Of a stretch of DNA of 64,000 nt, positions 1 to 7,601 are shown in pieces (position 1 is the first letter of the stretch; each line of letters starts with the position of its first letter). Source of the stretch: Microbacteriaceae bacterium VKM Ac-2854 (GTDB taxonomy: Bacteria > Actinomycetota > Actinomycetes > Actinomycetales > Microbacteriaceae); NCBI GenBank assembly GCA_013205085.1, contig JABMLH010000006.1, positions 216,160 to 280,159 of the forward strand, written 5' to 3'. Position numbers and translations under genes: made by a program. The notes under the pieces are model-generated. The model was not told where the DNA came from, ran no database searches, and worked only from the letters and a program-made list of their open reading frames with translations.

Positions 1-47
1 CGCGAGGTCGAGGCGGGCGCGGCGCGCGCGCACCCAGCCCACCCGGC

Positions 48-1001
48 TCAGCCCACCCGCGTGAGCTTCGCCGGATTCATCAGCCAGAGCAGCCGGTCGA
101 TGCCGTCCGCCGACGCGACCACGGTGACCACCGTCGTCGCGACACCGTCGCGCTCGATCGCGACAGCAGGCCGACCGTTCGTCTCGATCCAGCGCAGCTG
201 CGCTCCGCTCCAGAAGTGCGAGGAGAAGGCGGCGACGAATGTCGCCACGCGCGCACGGCCGAGCACGTTCTTGCGCGCAGCCAGCTTCGCGCCGCCTCCG
301 TCGGACGTGCTGATGATGTCGGCCGCGAAGAGCGCCTCCAGGCCGCGGATGTCACCGGACTGCGCCGCGGCGAGGAACTCCGCCAGCAGGCGACGATGTT
401 CCACCGGCGCAGCCTGGCGACGGCGACCGGCCGCCAAGTGCCGCCGCGCCCGGCTGACGAGTTGCCGCACCGCCGGCTCACGCTGCTGCACGACTTCGGC
501 GATCATCGGGTAGGGGTAGTCGAACGCCTCGCGCAGCACGTAAGCGGCGCGTTCCGCGGGCGACAGACTCTCCAGGAGCAACAGGACCGCGAACTCCAGC
601 GCCTCGCCTCGTTCAGCGCCGAGCAGCGGGTCGGCGCTGGTGTCGATCGGATCCGGCAGCCACGGGCCGACGTAGCTCTCGTGCCGGACCCGGGCCGAAG
701 CCGACAGATTCATCGCGAGGCGGGTCACGACCGTCGCGAGGAACGCCGCAGGGTTCTCGACGACCGAACGATCGGTTCCCTGCCAGCGCAGCCACGAGTC
801 CTGCACGATGTCTTCCGCCTCAGCGACGCTGCCGAGCATCCGATACGCGATGCCGAACAGGCGCGGACGAACGGCCGCGAAGACCACGGCCGCCTCGTCG
901 AGGTCGGTGAGGTCGGTGAGGTCGGGGGCGTCGGGAGTGGGCGTGGCGACGTCGGGGATGGGCGTGGCGTCGGGAACGTCAGCACCGGCGGCGGTGGTCA
1001 T
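48..1001 (-). CDS. ECF41-type RNA polymerase sigma factor (SigJ-like) with SnoaL-like C-terminal domain
   Basis: A 317-residue sigma-70 family factor. A sigma-2 region (FGIAYRMLGSVAEAEDIVQD, about residues 50-70) is followed by a sigma-4 region (LSPAERAAYVLREAFDYPY) and then a SnoaL/NTF2-like domain. The C-terminal part carries the DGGG motif and an NPAKL ending, which correspond to the DGGGK and NPDKL signatures that mark ECF41 factors; in that family the fused domain replaces an anti-sigma factor. I start at ATG 1001 rather than the longer frame opening at 1136, because the longer version would run through a good ECF41-type promoter (1054-1080), and GGAAGAG lies upstream of 1001. The N-terminus holds a short in-frame DLT repeat (unit 9 bp, 901-926). 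No usual ECF41 partner such as a carboxymuconolactone decarboxylase is adjacent. Confidence 0.9.
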   Translation of the reverse strand: MTTAAGADVPDATPIPDVATPTPDAPDLTDLTDLDEAAVVFAAVRPRLFGIAYRMLGSVAEAEDIVQDSWLRWQGTDRSVVENPAAFLATVVTRLAMNLSASARVRHESYVGPWLPDPIDTSADPLLGAERGEALEFAVLLLLESLSPAERAAYVLREAFDYPYPMIAEVVQQREPAVRQLVSRARRHLAAGRRRQAAPVEHRRLLAEFLAAAQSGDIRGLEALFAADIISTSDGGGAKLAARKNVLGRARVATFVAAFSSHFWSGAQLRWIETNGRPAVAIERDGVATTVVTVVASADGIDRLLWLMNPAKLTRVG

Positions 1002-1053
1002 GGCGGCTCGTCTCTTCCGGCGGGTCGGCGCGCGGAGCTGTCTCACCAGCTGA

Positions 1054-1080
1054 GACCGGGCGGACTCCCATTCTGTGACA
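1054..1080 (-). promoter_or_regulatory. Candidate ECF41-dependent autoregulatory promoter
   Basis: On the minus strand TGTCACA (1080-1074) is followed after exactly 16 nt by GGTC (1057-1054). The reported ECF41 target promoter is TGTCACA-N16-CGTC, so only one base differs. It points at the sigma factor, leaving a leader of roughly 45 nt to ATG 1001. Autoregulation is inferred. Confidence 0.55.
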
Positions 1081-1376
1081 GCAGCTGCCGGCGACCGGCG
1101 CGGCGGCGGGGCCCTGAACCCGAAGTGCCTGTTCAACGCGGACGGATCGGCGGAACACCTCGGGTTCGGGACGACGTCGCCTCGAGCCGGGTTCCCGGTG
1201 CCGCGTCGTCACGGGCCGCAACTCCTCGGCGCCACCGGCTGCACAGCGTCACTAGGAATGACGCCGATCCCGATGCGAGGAATTCCGGATACATGCTCAC
1301 GCACGGACAACCGGACGAACATCCCCGGTTCTGGCGTCACGGGATCGGGTACGCGATCCGCCCGAAGTCGAGGGGT

Positions 1377-1994
1377 TCATGTCCGCCGGTTCCCGGTGTC
1401 GGGGCTCGGTGGTGGCGGTGCGGGTTTCCGAGGCCGGAACCGCTGCACGGCCCGGGGTCTGCGGTGCCGGTGGTTCCCTTCGGCAGGCTCAGGACAGGCC
1501 GGCGCGGCGTCTGGTGCGGGTCGATCTGCCACGGCGGCACGAAGAACGGGACTCCGTCACGCATCCGTCACCGCCACCCGATGCGCCGACGCGGAAGTGA
1601 CCTCACCCGCGCGCACCGCGGCGGCGAGCGCAGGCAGCTTCGCGGCGAGCGGTTCGCCGTGCAGGGTCACCCGGGGCGTGACCTGACCGGCGAGCTGCAC
1701 CCGCCGCTTCGCCTCCGACGAGCCGACCCGGCAGACCACGTTCAGCACCGCCGCGGCGTTGCGCAGCTGGTACTCCTCGTGCGCCCGCGCCTCCACCAGG
1801 CCGGCCGCCGCGGCGACGGTCAGCGCCTGGGCCGAACGCAGGATCTCCTCCGCGACGATCGCGAACGCGACCGCGTCCTCCGCTCGCCGCATCCCGCACA
1901 CCGCGTCGAACGCGGTGTGCACCGCGGTGCCGAGGGCGGTGCGGGCGGTGCCGACCTGCTCGGTGAGCGGTGTGGGGGTGAACGAAGATGCCAT
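1377..1994 (-). pseudogene. Truncated DUF222/HNH endonuclease (13E12-type) pseudogene
   Basis: A damaged paralogue of the copy at 16833-18309. It begins at ATG 1994 (MASSFTPTPLTEQ) and follows the DUF222 N-terminus for 145 residues to AHRVAVTDA, where a TGA (1559-1557) ends the frame. Just beyond, the C-terminal tail resumes with MRDGVPFFVPPWQIDPHQTP. The whole middle, including the HNH core, is missing. Both junction ends in the longer paralogue contain GATGCG, and the truncated copy has a single GATGCG, so a microhomology deletion fits. The tail also carries a foreign palindromic fragment (1476-1500). Homology continues about 95 bp upstream of the start, so the promoter region was duplicated too. 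Not expected to make a working nuclease. Confidence 0.85.
1476..1500. repeat. Inserted fragment of a dispersed GAGCCTGCCGAA-type repeat
   Basis: Relative to the paralogous tail near 16920, this copy has about 27 extra bases containing CTTCGGCAGGCTCAGGACAG. Read on the minus strand it gives the peptide VLSLPKG inside the HNH tail. Peptides of this LSLPKG/FDKLRTG type recur as translations of dispersed repeats in GC-rich bacterial genomes. The related core GAGCCTGCCGRAA also occurs at 26773 and 48748. Confidence 0.6.
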
Positions 1995-2108
1995 ACGAAT
2001 ACGGTACGCGGTACCTCCGACATCGAATGCGCCTCCAGCCCCGGAACGGGACAACTCACCCCCAAACCGGGCCTGTGGAGGAAGAGACCGGCGCGAGAAG
2101 CAGTCGCG

Positions 2109-3776
2109 TCAGTACGCTCCGTCGCTCCCGAACACCGCTCGAACGGTCTTCAGCAGGATGACGATGTCCTCGGTCATCGACCAGTTCTCGACGTAGTAGA
2201 GGTCGTGTCGCACCGTGTCCTCCCACGAGAGGTTGGAGCGGCCGCTGACCTGCCAGAGCCCGGTGATCCCCGGCTTCATCAGGAAGCGGCGGTGCACGTG
2301 ATCCTCGTACTGCTCGACCTCGCGGGCGAGCGGCGGACGCGGCCCGATCAGCGACATCTCACCGCGGAACACGTTGAGGAACTGCGGGATCTCATCGAGG
2401 CTGTAGCGCCGCAGCACGGCGCCGACGCGGGTGACCCGCGGATCGTTGGTCATCTTGAAGAGCACGGTGTTGCCGACCGTGGCCTGCGCGGTCTGCGTGG
2501 CCTCGTGGGTCTGCTGCATCTGCTGGGTCTGCTGCATCTGCTGGGTCTGCTGCATCTGCTGGGCCTGCTGGGTCTGCAGGGTCTGCAAGGCTGCGAGCCG
2601 CGCCTCGGCGTCGACGACCATCGAACGGAACTTGAGCATCCGGAAGGTGCTGCCGTTCAGCCCGATCCGCTCCTGCCGGAACAGCACCGGGCCCGGACTC
2701 GTCGTCTTCACCAGCACCGCGATCAGCAGCAGGATCGGCGAACTGAGCAGGATGAGCAGCGTGGACGCCACGATGTCGAACAGGCGCTTGGCGAAGCGCT
2801 GACGGCCACCGAACACCGGCGTCTCGACGTGGATCAGCGGGAGGCCGGCAACGGGACGGGTGTGGATGCGCGGGCCGCCGATGTCGGTCAGGTTCGACGC
2901 CAGCACGAGGTGCTCGCGGCCGGGCTCGAGCGACCAACTCAGCTCACGGATGCGCGCAGGCGGAAGATCCGCCGATCCGGTCACAACGACGGTGCCGGCA
3001 CCGCTGGCGTCCATCACCGCGCGCAGCTGCTCCATCGACCGGAAGCGGTCGCAGCGCACCCCCGCGATCTCCATGGCTCCGGTCCGATCCGCGCCGGCCT
3101 GCGCCGCTCCGGCCGGCCCTGCTCCGGCTTCCTCAGCAGAGGTGAGCACGATCGCGACGATCGTGTAGCTCGCCTCGCGGCTGCGACCGAGCTCGTGGAC
3201 GGTGCGCAGAACGCTCGACTCCGAGCCCAGCAGCACGACCTGGGTGCGCGAGAGTCCGGCGCGGCGGCGGCGTCCGAGCCAGACCCGCCACGAGAGCCGG
3301 CCCACCAGAAGCAGGAACAGACCGACGGGGAGCGCGGTGATGATGTAGCCGCGGGCCAACAGGATCTGCAGCAGGAACGCGATGATCGCGATGACCCCGA
3401 AGAGACCGATGCTCGAGTTGACCACACGCCGGTACTCGGCCAGTCCGACGCCGACGATCCGACGATCGCGGGTGTCGAAGAGTTCCAGCGTCGCCAGCCA
3501 GGCGAGCACGATCACCGTCGAGACCACGGTGTAGCTCAGCGACAGATTCGCGCGGTCGTTGAAGATGACGTCGGAATCGAGGTTCATCCCGAACCGGAAC
3601 AGCTGGGTGCCGTACACGGCCACCACAACGGCGACGATGTCGGTGATCAGGAGGCGGGTGCGGTACTCGACGTACCAGGGTGCCGGGCGCGACGGGGCGC
3701 TCGGGGTGCTGCTCAATTCGGGTGGCTCCTCGAATTCGCTGGTGCGTGGCGGAAGCGACAGACCCCCTGTCGACAT
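2109..3776 (-). CDS. Exopolysaccharide polyprenyl-phosphate sugar transferase (WbaP-like)
   Basis: A 555-residue membrane enzyme expected to transfer a sugar-1-phosphate to undecaprenyl phosphate, priming surface polysaccharide synthesis. Four N-terminal membrane segments (about residues 42-62, 80-98, 120-140, 145-163) precede a Rossmann-like cytosolic domain. A fifth hydrophobic segment (about 325-350) leads into the bacterial sugar transferase domain with LFRQERIG, MLKFRSMVVDAE, YSLDEIPQFLNVFRGEMSLIGPRP and GITGLWQVSGRS. That is the complete catalytic core. Odd feature: a glutamine/threonine-rich insert made by an 18-bp tandem repeat (about residues 400-425) sits inside the catalytic domain, directly after the KFRSMVVDAE block. 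A second Ala/Gly-rich stretch (AGAGPAGAAQAGADRTG) lies in the linker. No polymerase or flippase is adjacent; the main glycosyltransferase locus begins about 15 kb away. Confidence 0.93.
   Translation of the reverse strand: MSTGGLSLPPRTSEFEEPPELSSTPSAPSRPAPWYVEYRTRLLITDIVAVVVAVYGTQLFRFGMNLDSDVIFNDRANLSLSYTVVSTVIVLAWLATLELFDTRDRRIVGVGLAEYRRVVNSSIGLFGVIAIIAFLLQILLARGYIITALPVGLFLLLVGRLSWRVWLGRRRRAGLSRTQVVLLGSESSVLRTVHELGRSREASYTIVAIVLTSAEEAGAGPAGAAQAGADRTGAMEIAGVRCDRFRSMEQLRAVMDASGAGTVVVTGSADLPPARIRELSWSLEPGREHLVLASNLTDIGGPRIHTRPVAGLPLIHVETPVFGGRQRFAKRLFDIVASTLLILLSSPILLLIAVLVKTTSPGPVLFRQERIGLNGSTFRMLKFRSMVVDAEARLAALQTLQTQQAQQMQQTQQMQQTQQMQQTHEATQTAQATVGNTVLFKMTNDPRVTRVGAVLRRYSLDEIPQFLNVFRGEMSLIGPRPPLAREVEQYEDHVHRRFLMKPGITGLWQVSGRSNLSWEDTVRHDLYYVENWSMTEDIVILLKTVRAVFGSDGAY
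2511..2564 (-). repeat. 18-bp tandem repeat (x3) inside the sugar transferase
   Basis: The unit ctgctgcatctgctgggt occurs three times back to back (2511-2528, 2529-2546 and, with one change, 2547-2564), with degenerate copies to about 2588. The array is in frame and encodes QMQQTQ units. Copy-number change would add or remove six residues without frameshift. Confidence 0.9.
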
Positions 3777-3982
3777 CGTCGCGCTCGGATTCGAGCGATG
3801 GCGGCGCAGACGGCCTCGACCGGATGGGGCAGGTGTCGGCTTGACGCGCGGTCGGCTGGAACGGGTATGACCACGCGCTATCGCGCCATCGCTACCGTAA
3901 CGGCTGCGGCCGCCAAATGTCGGTCCAGGGCCAGATCCGCGTGGGCGGTTGACGATGGCTCGCGATATGGACTAGCGCGGGG

Positions 3983-6076
3983 TTACGCCGGCAGGGCCAC
4001 CGATCGCAGAGCCCCGGCGCGCCCGCCCGCCTTCACAACCACCATGATCTCGGGTTCGAGTCGACGACGCGCCAGGGAGACGCGACCGCCGAACCGACCG
4101 GCGTCGCCATCGACGGGGCGCAGGATGTGTCCGTCGGCCCAGACCTGCACGTCCCCGTGCGCCGCGTCGGAGCTCTGCACGTCGACCAGACTCACGTCCG
4201 AGAGCTGCACCTCGACGAGCCACGACCGGGCGTCGCGGCCGACGGTCACAACGAACTCGGGCGGCACCGCCGAAGCCGCATCCACCTCCACATCCGCAGC
4301 CGCATCCACAGCCGCCCGCACATCCGCAGCCGCCGCACGGATCCGGTTGCTCGGCAGCGTCGGCGTGAGGAAGGCGGGCTCGCGTCGCTTCGTCGCCTGC
4401 TCGAACGCGCCGGCCCGGTCCAGCAGCGCGTCGTCGCTGTAGGCGGGGCCGGCGAACGTCAGCCCGACGGGCATCTGGATGTCGGCCATGAACCCCATCG
4501 GCACGGTGACGGTGGGGATGCCGAGGTGACGGATCACCCGGTTGCCGTTCGAGTAGACGACGCCGTTGCGCGAGGCCGCCGCCAGGCTCTCCGGCCGCTC
4601 GAACAGGTCGTCGCGACCGACGTCGCCCGCCGCCGGGAACACAACAAGATCCAGGCCCAGCCGCGTCAGCCATTCCTCGAAGTCGATCTCGCGTGCGCGT
4701 TCGAGGCCGCGCAGCAGTTCGGCGAGGCCCGGCACCGCGTCGTAATGCGCGGGGAGTCCCTCCTTCACCAGCTCCGCGAGCCGCTGCCAGTCGAAGCCGC
4801 CGCGCGCGCGGGTGATCCACACCGGCACCGGAGCGTCGCCGACCGGGAAGACGGTGTCGCCGTCGACATCGGCCCACGAGTCCAGCGCCGGATCCGCGTT
4901 GTCGCGCAGAAAACCGTCCAGCGCCATCGCGGTGACGGTGCCGCCCTCCAGCGCCCGCCAGTTCGCCGGCACCAGACCGCGAGCGGGCAGACCCTGCGCG
5001 CCGGGCCGATCCTCCTCGTAGTTCGAGACGACCGGGAAGTCGACCTCGACCACCTCGGCCCCCAGCGCTCGCAGGTCCTCGGCCGCGCGCTCCCAGAGCA
5101 GACGCACGGCGGGGCGGATCACCGGCGGATCCAGCGGAATCGGATCCTCGCCGATGTACAGCTTCGGCACGCCGATCCGCAGCCCGTCCAGGCGATCGGG
5201 GCGCGGGCGGGCGATCGGATGCGGCAGCACGTCGCTCGGCGCAGGCAACGCCACCGCGCTCTGCTGCCGCCAGAAATCGCCCCGCGTCTCGGCATCCTCG
5301 ACGGCGAGGGTGTCGAGCAGGAGCAGCAGATCCGCGACGCTGCGGGTGTGCGGCACAACGACATCGCACGTCGGCCGCAGCGGCCAGTTGCCGCGGATCG
5401 ATAGCACCCCGCGCGAGGGCGTGTACGCCACGAGGCTGTTGTTCGACGCCGGCGAGCGGCCGGAGGACACGGTCTCCTCACCCATCCCGAATGCGCACAG
5501 GTTCGCGGCGACCGCGGTGCCCGATCCGCTGGAGGAGCCCGACCCGTACGCCGCCGTGAGGTACTCGGGGTGGTACGGGCTGCGCGTGTAGTCGTACACC
5601 CCCGGCTGGATGCCGCCGGCGGCCATCGGCGGCATGTTGGTCTTGCCGAGCAGCACCGCACCGGCCGCGCGCAACTGGGTGACGGATGCCGCGTCATCAG
5701 AGGCGATCAGCCCGGCGAGGGCCGGGCTGCCGGAAGCGACGGTGAGCCCGGCGACCGTGTAGCTGTCCTTGACGGTGAAGGGGATGCCCTCGAGCGGTCC
5801 CGCCGCACCGCGACGGCGCCGCGCATCCGACGCCGCCGCGTTGTCGAGACAGCTGGGGTCGAGCACGGCGATCGCGTGCAGACAGAGTCCGGTGCGGTCG
5901 TAGTAGGCGATCCGGTTCAGGTAGGCGCAGACGAGATCGACGCTGGTGATCTCGAACGCCGCGAGCGCGCGGAGCATCTCCGTAAGGCTCATCTCGACGA
6001 TGTCGAGCTGCTCCGTGCTGCGCTGACTCGTGATTCGCTCACTCGCACCGCTCGGGTCCATGTCGCTCGGGTCCAT
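3983..6076 (-). CDS. Amidase-signature family hydrolase with extra C-terminal beta domain
   Basis: A 697-residue member of the amidase-signature superfamily, cytosolic by lack of a signal peptide. With the start at ATG 6076 (GGGAGG ten bases upstream), the expected Ser-Ser-Lys machinery is visible: Lys about 103 in IPFTVKDSY, the Ser-rich loop GSGSSSGSG at about 179-186, and the segment GEETVSSGRSPASNN aligning with GTDTGGSIRxPA so that the nucleophile would be Ser about 205. The usual GGS is replaced by VSS, a variant. Substrate cannot be read from the sequence. After the amidase core there is an Ala/Asp-rich linker with imperfect repeats (around 4270-4325) and about 100 residues of beta-strand-like sequence not needed by the family. 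It is separated by 206 bp from the sugar transferase and is divergent to the GAF-ANTAR gene. Confidence 0.88.
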   Translation of the reverse strand: MDPSDMDPSGASERITSQRSTEQLDIVEMSLTEMLRALAAFEITSVDLVCAYLNRIAYYDRTGLCLHAIAVLDPSCLDNAAASDARRRRGAAGPLEGIPFTVKDSYTVAGLTVASGSPALAGLIASDDAASVTQLRAAGAVLLGKTNMPPMAAGGIQPGVYDYTRSPYHPEYLTAAYGSGSSSGSGTAVAANLCAFGMGEETVSSGRSPASNNSLVAYTPSRGVLSIRGNWPLRPTCDVVVPHTRSVADLLLLLDTLAVEDAETRGDFWRQQSAVALPAPSDVLPHPIARPRPDRLDGLRIGVPKLYIGEDPIPLDPPVIRPAVRLLWERAAEDLRALGAEVVEVDFPVVSNYEEDRPGAQGLPARGLVPANWRALEGGTVTAMALDGFLRDNADPALDSWADVDGDTVFPVGDAPVPVWITRARGGFDWQRLAELVKEGLPAHYDAVPGLAELLRGLERAREIDFEEWLTRLGLDLVVFPAAGDVGRDDLFERPESLAAASRNGVVYSNGNRVIRHLGIPTVTVPMGFMADIQMPVGLTFAGPAYSDDALLDRAGAFEQATKRREPAFLTPTLPSNRIRAAAADVRAAVDAAADVEVDAASAVPPEFVVTVGRDARSWLVEVQLSDVSLVDVQSSDAAHGDVQVWADGHILRPVDGDAGRFGGRVSLARRRLEPEIMVVVKAGGRAGALRSVALPA

Positions 6077-6215
6077 GCCGCCGCCTCCCGTTATCGTGCT
6101 CCCATTCTCATGCACCGAGTCCCCCGTTCCCCGACCCGCGGCCGCCGCCCCGGGCCCCGTCAACCCCGGGCGCCGATCCTTCCCGCCTTCGGATCCGCGT
6201 GCCTAAGCTGACGGC

Positions 6216-6929
6216 ATGAGCGGGCGGACCCGGGAGCAGCTGCTGGTGGAGACGTTCGTCGCCGTCGCGGACACGCTCGTGGAGGACTACGACGTGGTCA
6301 CGCTGCTGCACGATCTGGTCGATCGCTGCGCGTCGATCTTCGAGGCCACCGACGTCGGCATCATCCTCGCCGCGCCGCAGCGCGAACTCGTCGTCGTCGC
6401 GTCGACGAGCGAGCGGACGCGGCTGATCGAACTGCTGCAGCTCTCGGGCGCGGGCGGCCCGTGTCTCGAGGCGTTCCAGACCGGGCGGATGGTGACGGCG
6501 AGCGATGCGGCGAGCATCGCGCAACGCTGGCCTGCGTTCGCAGCCCACGTCGACGGGTCCGGATATCAGTCGATGCAGGCCGTGCCGATGCGGCTGCGCG
6601 AGCAGACCATCGGCTCGCTCAACCTGTTCAATGATCGCCCCGGTCACCTCGGCGCCGACGACGCCGCCGCCGTGCAGGCGCTCGCCGATGTCGCCACCAT
6701 CGGCATCCTGCACGAGCGCCTGCTGCGGGATGCGGTGGCGACCCGGGCCCAGCTGCAGCATGCGCTGGTGTCGCGCGTGGTGATCGAGCAGGCCAAGGGC
6801 GTGGTCGCCCACCGGCGTCGGATCAGCCCGGACGAGGCGTTCCAGCTGCTGCGGCGCCGGGCACGATCGCACCAGGCCCGGCTCACCGACGTCGCGCAGG
6901 CCGTGATCGACGGCCTGATCACCGTGTGA
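6216..6929 (+). CDS. GAF and ANTAR domain regulator (RNA-binding antiterminator type)
   Basis: A 237-residue cytosolic regulator. Residues about 25-165 form a GAF sensor domain (LLHDLVDRCASIFEATDVGI, MQAVPMRLREQTIGSLNLF). Residues about 175-235 form an ANTAR domain with the typical three-helix pattern (LVSRVVIEQAKGVVAHRRRI, DEAFQLLRRRAR, TDVAQAVIDGL). ANTAR proteins bind paired RNA hairpins and prevent termination; GAF-ANTAR fusions are abundant in actinobacteria. The ligand of the GAF domain is unknown. The 3' end runs into a 17-bp near-perfect duplication (gtgtgaccgagatcgcg, from about 6926). No dual hexaloop ANTAR target was recognised nearby. Start ATG 6216 is the first in frame after the divergent amidase. 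Confidence 0.9.
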   Translation: MSGRTREQLLVETFVAVADTLVEDYDVVTLLHDLVDRCASIFEATDVGIILAAPQRELVVVASTSERTRLIELLQLSGAGGPCLEAFQTGRMVTASDAASIAQRWPAFAAHVDGSGYQSMQAVPMRLREQTIGSLNLFNDRPGHLGADDAAAVQALADVATIGILHERLLRDAVATRAQLQHALVSRVVIEQAKGVVAHRRRISPDEAFQLLRRRARSHQARLTDVAQAVIDGLITV

Positions 6930-7096
6930 CCGAGATCGCGGTGTGACCGAGGTCGCGGTGACGCGGGCGCAAGGCCTGCCGCGCGGCGGTCCGCGGTCGT
7001 AGCGTGGTGACTCAGCCGACGTCGGCCCAGCCGGCGTAGACCGGCAGACGCGAACCAGCCGACGAAACCACAGCAGACGAAGACCAGAGGTGCACC

Positions 7097-7546
7097 GTGG
7101 CCGAGCAGGACCCGACAGACACACCCGACCAGGCGCACCGTCGCCCGGCCGGCGTCGACGACGCGACGGTCACCGCGCTGGGCAAGCTCTCGGAGGCGCT
7201 CGAGACCGTGGAGCACGCGCGCGGCCTGCTCTACGGCTTCCACCGGCTGACGGGCGCGGCGGATCTCGCCGCCGGCGAGGCCGTCGAACTACTGCGGGAG
7301 GCCGGTCACGACACGCTCGCCGACCGCATCGACGAGGAGCTGATCGGCCGCAACGTGATCGAGGGCCGCTGGACGTTCCAGATCGTCGAGGAGTACAACG
7401 ACGGCTACTACGCCACGTTCCGCGCGCTCGAACGCGAAGCGCGCGACTCCCTCGCCGCCGGACGCCGGCACCTGTTCGAGGCGGAGATGAAGGAGGACCG
7501 GCGTAGTCACGGCCGACGGCACCACGAGGCGCGGCCGGCGCAATGA
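7097..7546 (+). CDS. Conserved-looking hypothetical protein, possible GAF-ANTAR partner
   Basis: A 149-residue soluble protein starting at GTG 7097, with AGAGG ten bases upstream. It is predicted mostly helical, rich in charged residues, without signal peptide or membrane segment. The central block RWTFQIVEEYNDGYYATFRALEREARDSL is strongly amphipathic and looks like a conserved core. The tail is Arg/His-rich (RSHGRRHHEARPAQ), which could bind nucleic acid or acidic surfaces. I do not recognise an enzymatic family. It lies 167 bp downstream of the GAF-ANTAR gene on the same strand, so a shared regulatory role is possible but unproven. It converges with the PIG-L/methyltransferase gene 55 bp away. 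Confidence 0.75.
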   Translation: MAEQDPTDTPDQAHRRPAGVDDATVTALGKLSEALETVEHARGLLYGFHRLTGAADLAAGEAVELLREAGHDTLADRIDEELIGRNVIEGRWTFQIVEEYNDGYYATFRALEREARDSLAAGRRHLFEAEMKEDRRSHGRRHHEARPAQ

Positions 7547-7601
7547 CGCCCGAGCGCGTGCCCGGCTGATCCCAGCCGACTGACCACGGCCGGGCGGGAC
7601 C

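Noticed and set aside
216..4442. A 1408-residue open frame across the sigma factor, sugar transferase and amidase genes
   Set aside because: Antisense shadow of three well-supported genes on the other strand. Its translation is Arg/His/Gln-rich with no domain.
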